From NCBI RefSeq assembly GCF_003627955.1, contig NZ_RBWS01000004.1, positions 124,001 to 188,000 on the forward strand: a stretch of DNA of 64,000 nt, read 5' to 3'. This stretch comes from Sphingobacterium puteale. GTDB taxonomy: Bacteria > Bacteroidota > Bacteroidia > Sphingobacteriales > Sphingobacteriaceae. The notes beneath the pieces are model-generated. The model saw only the letters and a list, made by a program, of their open reading frames with translations, was not told the DNA's origin and ran no database searches. Position numbers and translations under genes: made by a program. Position 1 is the stretch's first letter. The number at the start of each line of letters is the position of its first letter. Shown here piece by piece: positions 58,734-64,000 of the stretch.

Positions 58734-60482
58734 TTAACATTTATGGTCTTTGACAAAAGACTGTATTACTTTCGCCCGAGCAGTTCCCAAGTTTCGGAGC
58801 GAATAGGATTTCGCAGCTGCAGGAACGGCGAATGTCTCGGCATAATGGAAGATTTTTTTCATGCCATTGGCAGTTGTCAGTTCTACCGCTTCCCCTTCAA
58901 CGAGCATCATAATATGGCATTGGCCCTTTGTCTCAATCTTCACCTCGTCCATAAATTCGTACCTGTAAACATCATAAAAATGATCTTCATGTGTCGGCAA
59001 ATGCACTTTTGATGTTTGGTCATCGAGTGTATAAACCTTTGGTTGGGACAGGAGCGTGTCTTTGACAACATCACCCTTTCGGTTAAAATTAAGATTGGCG
59101 AAAGCCCTGTCGATATTTAATGGACGTGGCTTACCGTCTAAATCGGGGCGTACCCAGTCGTACATCTTAAACGTGTAGTTGTAGGGGGTGGCGCTGATCT
59201 CCAGTACAAGGTTATTTGTCCCTGAAGAATGCACCGTACCGTGGGGAATTAAATATAACTGATGCTTTTGCGATTCAAATTTTTGAACGTACCTGTCGAT
59301 GGCGATCGGTTCGCCCGTATGGAAGCTCTGTTCAAGAACAGCACGGAAGTTTTCCGCATCGATATCATCCTGAAATCCCAGGTAGACCTGTGCATCACCC
59401 TTTCTGTCAACAATATAATAGGATTCGTCCTGTGTGAAATTTTCACCAAATTCGGCTTTGGCATAACTTGGACTAGGGTGGCACTGAATGGAAAGATTGC
59501 CGCCATCAAAAGTGTCCAGAAAGTTAAACCGGATTGGAAACTCAACACCAAACCGTGGCTGCGCAGCGCCCAGGACATTTGAACTTTCCTGAAACATCAG
59601 TTGATCAAATGAAATTTCGAGCACTTGCCCATTGTTCTCAAGTAAAATGCCGTTTTCGGGGACAATCATTTCAAAAGACCACGCATAATTTTTGACCTGT
59701 TGATCAATACCCGTTAAATGTTCTTTCATCCATTGCCCGCCCCAGACTCCGGGTTCGAATGTTGGCCTTACCCGAAAGTAATTTTTAGACATTACATGCA
59801 AAGTTGCCTTTAAATCATTTCCTAAGATCCAAGGTAGATTTTCAGCGGATTGTTGATCGGCAAGAATCTCCACGCGTGATAATATCATCCGCTTATGTCG
59901 GTTTAGGAGTTCCCAATCGACAAAGTAATACCGTTTATAAAGCTCTTTTTGATCTGTTTGTTTCGCACAGGCCAGATTCCCGGCCAGTCCCGCACGCATC
60001 CGCTGAATAAGGATATTTTTGGGCAGGTCGATGTACATCACTTGACCTGATACGTCAAGGAATGCTGCTCCGGGGCCATAAAAAATAAGGTATTCATTGT
60101 CGGTAGCCTGGTTTAGCATTCCCCGCAGTGTAGCCAATTTGACCGTATCAAAGTATGCGATCAGTTCGAGTGGTGTTTTTTTTCCGAATAAAGGATCATT
60201 ACCGCCAAGATAAGGAGCCACTTTCTCCTCGATCGCTGCTTCAGGGAGCAATGCTGTTTCTATGGAAACAAATCGCGCCGTTAATCCTCGCTTAACAAAT
60301 TCCTGCTGGATATGCTGCATCGGTGTTTCCCAATTTACGCCAACAAATCCATCTATGCAGTGTATATGATTTTGGATCAGGTGATCGACCAACTCATGAT
60401 AAGAGTTTGACAATTTGCCCTGAACTGGAAATGTAGGTAAGATGTCGTATTGAAAAGATGTTGTTTGAGTATTGGAATACAT
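58734..60482 (-). CDS. Class I mannose-6-phosphate isomerase-like cupin protein with N-terminal extension
   Basis: 582 aa, cytoplasmic. Residues about 240-580 have the type I phosphomannose isomerase build: FEPGVWGGQWMKEH, the metal-site QCHPSPSYAKAEFG (Gln/His), DESYYIVD (Glu), and IPHGTVHSSGTNNLVLEIS (His). Residues 1-230 are an extension; the opening IDGFVGVNWETPM looks like a nucleoside/uridine-kinase core with a degenerate P-loop. Long PMIs of this type occur in Bacteroidota and Lactobacillales. It sits downstream of the sugar porter and upstream of the glycosidase in one operon. Confidence 0.85.
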   Translation of the reverse strand: MYSNTQTTSFQYDILPTFPVQGKLSNSYHELVDHLIQNHIHCIDGFVGVNWETPMQHIQQEFVKRGLTARFVSIETALLPEAAIEEKVAPYLGGNDPLFGKKTPLELIAYFDTVKLATLRGMLNQATDNEYLIFYGPGAAFLDVSGQVMYIDLPKNILIQRMRAGLAGNLACAKQTDQKELYKRYYFVDWELLNRHKRMILSRVEILADQQSAENLPWILGNDLKATLHVMSKNYFRVRPTFEPGVWGGQWMKEHLTGIDQQVKNYAWSFEMIVPENGILLENNGQVLEISFDQLMFQESSNVLGAAQPRFGVEFPIRFNFLDTFDGGNLSIQCHPSPSYAKAEFGENFTQDESYYIVDRKGDAQVYLGFQDDIDAENFRAVLEQSFHTGEPIAIDRYVQKFESQKHQLYLIPHGTVHSSGTNNLVLEISATPYNYTFKMYDWVRPDLDGKPRPLNIDRAFANLNFNRKGDVVKDTLLSQPKVYTLDDQTSKVHLPTHEDHFYDVYRYEFMDEVKIETKGQCHIMMLVEGEAVELTTANGMKKIFHYAETFAVPAAAKSYSLRNLGTARAKVIQSFVKDHKC

Positions 60483-60543
60483 AGGATGTTATTTATTGCG
60501 TATGTAAAAAAATGACTAAAATAATAGCGGGTATTGAACGAAG

Positions 60544-61881
60544 TTATACGTTGTTATTCTGCTTTTTCTTTGATTTTTCAATCCAATATTTTTCGATTTC
60601 TTCCAAAGGTTTGCCTTTGGTCTCCGGTAAATATCCCAGCACAACGATAAAAGCTATCGCACAGAAAAAAGCAAATAACCAAAAGGTATAACTCGCTCCC
60701 CAAGATGCGAGCAAAATAGGAGTCAGCTGACCGACAATCGCATCGGAAATCCACATCACCATAATACTTATTCCCATTGCCCTTGCCCGTATGGCATTTG
60801 GGAATATTTCCGCCGCGACCACAAATTTTAACGGGCCGATAGAAAAAGCAAAGAAAAAAAGGAAGAGCAGGATGGATCCAATCAATGCAACATTGTTTGG
60901 TTGTTCCTGACTGAAAAGATATCCCGTTACAATCAGACTAATGGTGGCCCCCGATGTCCCTAAAATATATAAGGGTCTTCTTCCCCAATGATCTACTTTC
61001 CAGATGGCAAAGCAGGTAAATAGTACGTTCGCCGCACCAAAAAATAATTGTGTATGATAAGAATTTGCTAAGGAAATACCCGATTCCAACAATATGCTTG
61101 GGCCGTAATAGACGATGGCGTTGATTCCGCTCAGTTGAGAAAATAAGGGTAAAAATAGACCTAAGAAAAATGCGCTGCGGTAGATGGGAGAAAACAGCTC
61201 CTTCATATTTCCCTTGGCCGGGCTTGGTGAATCATACAGATCCGTTAAACCAAGTTTGGTACGAATAGCTGCGACCTCTCCGTCCCGCCCAATTTTGGCC
61301 AGCCAGCGGGGACTCTCAGGAATAAAATAAACCCCGAAACTAAGTAGGACGGCGGGGACTGCCCCAACTAGAAACATGCCACGCCAAAGCTCCGCCTGAG
61401 GCAATGAATGGAATTGAAGAATGAAATAGTTACTAATATAGGCAATCAGAATACCAAATGTAATCGCCAATTGATAACAGGTAACCGATCTGCCCCTGAA
61501 TTTACTGGGGGATATTTCAGCAAGATAAAGAGGAACTACAATAGAAGCTATACCAACACCTAGTCCGCCAATACCTCGGCTCGCGATCAATACAGTATAA
61601 TTAGGACTGAATCCGCAGCCAATTGCTGATAATAAGAAAAGCAACGATGCAACGATAAAGGCTTGTTTACGACCATATTTGTCCGTAAAAGAGCCCGTAA
61701 AGAATACACCAATAATGCATCCGACCAGTGCTGAACTAACAAAAATACCTTCCTGCACGGGAGATAATCCAAAAAATGCCTTCACAAGCGGTAAAGCACC
61801 GGCGATAACAGCCATGTCGAAGCCAAAAAGCAGACCTCCCAGTGAAACAATGCATAAAATAAGGATAAAATTTTTAGACAT
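60544..61881 (-). CDS. MFS sugar porter (sugar/H+ symporter type)
   Basis: 445 aa from ATG at 61881; the longer frame from 61914 would start inside the operator and adds residues outside the family. 12 membrane helices with sugar-porter signatures: GGLLFGFDMAVIAGAL (helix 1), DKYGRKQAFI (R-x-GR loop), the second-half repeat DHWGRRPLY, and PESPRWLAKIGRD before the central loop. The C-terminal PETKGKPLEEIEKYW is the PETKG motif. Substrate unknown; a hexose or pentose is typical. It begins the sugar operon, under a -7 box and palindrome. Confidence 0.95.
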   Translation of the reverse strand: MSKNFILILCIVSLGGLLFGFDMAVIAGALPLVKAFFGLSPVQEGIFVSSALVGCIIGVFFTGSFTDKYGRKQAFIVASLLFLLSAIGCGFSPNYTVLIASRGIGGLGVGIASIVVPLYLAEISPSKFRGRSVTCYQLAITFGILIAYISNYFILQFHSLPQAELWRGMFLVGAVPAVLLSFGVYFIPESPRWLAKIGRDGEVAAIRTKLGLTDLYDSPSPAKGNMKELFSPIYRSAFFLGLFLPLFSQLSGINAIVYYGPSILLESGISLANSYHTQLFFGAANVLFTCFAIWKVDHWGRRPLYILGTSGATISLIVTGYLFSQEQPNNVALIGSILLFLFFFAFSIGPLKFVVAAEIFPNAIRARAMGISIMVMWISDAIVGQLTPILLASWGASYTFWLFAFFCAIAFIVVLGYLPETKGKPLEEIEKYWIEKSKKKQNNNV

Positions 61882-61901
61882 AGCTGGTTTTATTAGTTTT
61901 A

Positions 61902-61946
61902 TATGTATATACATACAAACATATATTTATTTTTTTAATTATCCAA
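61902..61946 (-). promoter_or_regulatory. Promoter of the sugar porter with a GntR/HutC-type operator
   Basis: Minus strand: TTG (61946-61944), 20-bp spacer, TATGTTTG (61923-61916), a perfect -7 match. Immediately downstream lies a 14-bp palindrome (61902-61915) with the core GTATATAC, which fits the HutC-subfamily pattern GTmTAkAC. Its position suits repression by the adjacent GntR/UTRA protein. Confidence 0.8.
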
Positions 61947-61979
61947 AAAATCTTACTTTAGCCTAAGCAATATCATGTA

Positions 61980-62714
61980 ATGAATTTAAAAATAGATCAC
62001 AAAAGTCCAGTCCCACTGCATATACAAGCAGAAAATCTACTGCGGGAGTTAATAAAACAACCGGAATATATTGAGGGGAAAATGTTGCCCAATGAAATAG
62101 AGCTAGCCAAACGTCTGGCTATTTCCCGTTCTACTCTGCGTCTGGCGATTAATAAGCTGGTTTATGAGGAGCTATTGATCCGGAAGAAAGGTATCGGTAC
62201 AAAGGTTGCAAGCACCAAATTCAGTTCGAAATCCAAAAATTGGCTAAGTTTTTCACAAGAAATGAAAAACCGTGGTATCGAGGTTAAGAATTTTGAGCTT
62301 CATGTGAGCTGGGTAGTGCCCGATAAGGCCATTACAAAATTTTTTGCGGTCGATGAAGATCAAAAGCTATTAAAGCTGGAACGGTTACGTGGTAAAAAAG
62401 ATGATCCGTTCGTCTATTTTACATCTTATTTTCATCCTCGTATTGGACTGACAGGTGACGAAGATTTTAAACGTCCGCTCTATGAAATATTGGAGACCGA
62501 TTACCATGTTGTTGCTGATCTTTCGCAAGAAGAAATAGACGCCGTTGCAGCCAATAAATTTATCGCAGACAAACTCGAAATCAATATTGGTGACCCGATC
62601 TTATCGCGCAAACGTTTTGTTTTCGATCAGTCCGGAAAGCCAATTGAATATAATCTGGGATTCTATCGCGCCGAGAGCTTTACCTATACCGTGGAGAGTC
62701 GAAGAGATTATTAA
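61980..62714 (+). CDS. GntR-family regulator with UTRA domain (HutC/FarR subfamily)
   Basis: 244 aa. The winged-helix GntR domain (1-75) shows PVPLHIQAENLLRELI, GKMLPNEIELAKRLAISRSTLRLAINKL and the RKKGIGTKV wing. The UTRA ligand domain (about 95-235) shows VPDKAITKFFAVDEDQKLLKLERLR, FVYFTSYFHP, and GDPILSRKRFVFDQSGKPIEYNLGFYRA. It is divergent from the porter gene and should bind GTATATAC at the porter promoter, releasing it when a sugar phosphate or similar ligand is present. Confidence 0.95.
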   Translation: MNLKIDHKSPVPLHIQAENLLRELIKQPEYIEGKMLPNEIELAKRLAISRSTLRLAINKLVYEELLIRKKGIGTKVASTKFSSKSKNWLSFSQEMKNRGIEVKNFELHVSWVVPDKAITKFFAVDEDQKLLKLERLRGKKDDPFVYFTSYFHPRIGLTGDEDFKRPLYEILETDYHVVADLSQEEIDAVAANKFIADKLEINIGDPILSRKRFVFDQSGKPIEYNLGFYRAESFTYTVESRRDY

Positions 62715-62719
62715 TAGAA

Positions 62720-62756
62720 GAATTGATCCAGTTATCATAAGCTACTGGATCAATTC
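62720..62756. terminator. Possible bidirectional terminator
   Basis: Perfect 13-bp stem (62720-62732 with 62744-62756), 11-nt loop, between the convergent GntR gene and the damaged glycosidase gene. No strong T-run on either side. Confidence 0.55.
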
Positions 62757-62775
62757 ATCCGTAGATTGAATGTGG

Positions 62776-63865
62776 CTACTCGGCCGTTTCTGCGGCCCAT
62801 TGACGGAGTAGTGCGATTGCTTTGCTCAATACACCTGCCGAGCCTTTGAATTTGCCCGATCCGCTCGGCACATCGTTTTTGCCGTACCATTCGTAAAAAC
62901 CTTTGTTCTTCACCACACGATCAATCATTGGCCCTAACTCGTCGTAGGCTTCCTGATAAAAGCGGTTGCGTACTAGTTGCTGGATCATTCTACCGCCAAA
63001 CCAGGTCCAGTCCCCGCCATTTTGATAGTGATAAGGCTCTGCCATCCAACCTTTGAAAAAGCCGGCTGGGTAGGTTGGATAGAGTGTAAGACCTATGCTC
63101 GGCATACCCGACAAACGGACATTTTCCAACATCTGTCTATTTACCGTTTTTATTTCGTTTCGTTTAAGCAGTCCGGCTTCGATCGCAATTGCCGTACCTC
63201 CATGGTAATGGATTTGATTTTCATCAAAGCCTTTTGGTAGACGAGAGTGCACCCCAGTCGGCTGTCATGGCGCCCCAGAGGAGACCGTATGTCGCATTGA
63301 ACCGTTCTCGCCTGAGGTAGTTCAACATCAGCTGTATGCGTTCTTTGACCGAAAGTCCACCAATGGATTCGTCAAGAATGCCATAATCTTTGGTTTTCTG
63401 TATATACTTGCTCAGTAGCTGAATCAGCGAAGTCTCTTGGTCGGTTTCGACAGTATTTTTAAAGCCGACATGATCGGGTGCATTTTTCGAATAATAAGGT
63501 GTATCATCATGCCAGGTGAAATCTTTCTTGAGCACATAGCCGTCTACCATTTCACCATTAGGTTGTTGCATCTGGAAAAACAATAGGATAGCCCCGCGAA
63601 CATCTGCTGCAGGTCTTTCTTCCAATGCCGTTTCAATAAACGTATTGAGGTCCCGTGCCCATATCTGCGAATAGCCACTTCCGGCATTAAATCCTTCTTT
63701 GATGACCTGTCTGGCTAGGCTATCCACATATTTTAACTTCGGATCGGCTAAAATGGTCTGCGCAAGCTTAAGTTGGTCTCCTTTCGATGGGATTCTTTGC
63801 TGCGCAGACAGACCGCTGCTAAAAAAGATAAGCGTAAGACCGAAAAACGTTAGGTTTCTTCTCAT
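62776..63865 (-). pseudogene. Damaged paralog of the six-hairpin glycosidase (internal deletion)
   Basis: The 5' part (63865-63224) encodes a signal peptide and the N-terminal half, with VWxRD-like QIWARDLNTFIE, VETDQETSLIQLL and GLLWGAMTADWG, then stops after ALSSTKRL. The 3' part (from about 63252 to 62776) is in another frame and resumes with PKGFDENQIHYHGGTAIAIEA and continues to YQNGGDWTWFGGRM. Compared with the intact copy at 57405-58700, about 75-80 residues between DWG and FPKDFDENQ are missing, including the second catalytic-type region, and the frame is shifted. A sequencing or assembly error is possible. Confidence 0.85.
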
Positions 63866-64000
63866 GGAACTTTTTATTAATTGAAGTGTTTATGCATTTC
63901 AGTAGTCCAATCGCAATGGTTCGTTAGATTATTTCCAGCGCATTCAATTTGGATTGATTTTTCTGACTTAAAACTTCTTGGTTATTATTTATTATGTATG

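Noticed and set aside
1..64000. CRISPR arrays, tRNA or rRNA genes
   Set aside because: No regularly spaced repeats and no tRNA- or rRNA-like sequence were noticed on reading; a covariance-model scan was not possible.

Overview
The window reads as a chromosomal segment of a Bacteroidota bacterium, most likely of the Sphingobacteriaceae (Sphingobacterium-like). The evidence is a complete SusC/SusD pair with FecI-type sigma and FecR anti-sigma genes, many short-signal lipoproteins with a Cys lipobox, TonB-dependent receptors, LytTR two-component genes, and promoters that fit the Bacteroidota -33 TTTG / -7 TAnnTTTG pattern rather than sigma70. The genus is inferred; no rRNA or tRNA gene was seen.

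Layout. 1-1926 (-): the open N-terminal 642 codons of a very large DUF4011-family protein that runs off the left edge. 2.3-9.3 kb: small single genes (lipoproteins, AHSA1-like protein, alpha/beta hydrolase, YqaE/Pmp3 peptide, GNAT, DinB, acyltransferase-3) with some gene debris. 9.3-19.8 kb (-): a sigma/anti-sigma/SusC/SusD/TIG-NHL/beta-helix locus, a glycan-uptake locus with no recognisable classical glycoside hydrolase. 20.2-25 kb: Crp/Fnr regulator with RidA, PRISE-like reductase divergent from an AraC regulator, fimbrillin-like lipoprotein. 25.4-29.3 kb: GrpB, blasticidin-S/cytidine deaminase-like protein, CatA-type chloramphenicol acetyltransferase, two GNATs, DUF6624. 29.4-32 kb: TetR regulator, two small paired genes, Zn alcohol dehydrogenase. 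32.2-34.4 kb: photolyase and YbfF-like esterase. 34.9-42.3 kb: AraC regulator and a tripartite RND efflux operon ending in two small genes. 42.4-46.7 kb: methionine aminopeptidase, a third small gene, a LytS/LytTR two-component system and a DUF6268-like barrel. 46.9-50.1 kb: nitroreductase and siderophore-type TonB receptor. 50.6-57.3 kb: a four-gene planctomycete-type cytochrome operon. 57.4-63.9 kb: a sugar locus (six-hairpin glycosidase, phosphomannose-isomerase-like protein, sugar porter, GntR/UTRA regulator) and a deletion-damaged paralog of the glycosidase.

Most notable. (1) Three promoters around the LytTR system each carry two TTNRTATAAAA-type boxes exactly 21 bp apart, followed at exactly the same distance by a TAnnTTTG-like -7 element. 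This predicts a regulon of the two-component operon itself, the DUF6268 barrel and the orphan small gene at 43365. (2) Small genes of about 90 and 80 codons occur as an ordered pair twice (30148-30697 and 41738-42288). The second member, and the orphan at 43365, share a beta-alpha-beta-beta-alpha-beta-like pattern with an LDD motif and no metal-binding CxxC. One pair sits behind a TetR gene whose own promoter and the pair's promoter share a 25-bp operator (22/25 identical); the other ends the RND efflux operon. This is the best candidate here for an undescribed system. (3) A perfect 12-bp direct repeat at 21-bp spacing lies in front of the efflux operon, and a GTATATAC palindrome of the HutC/GntR type lies on the sugar porter promoter.
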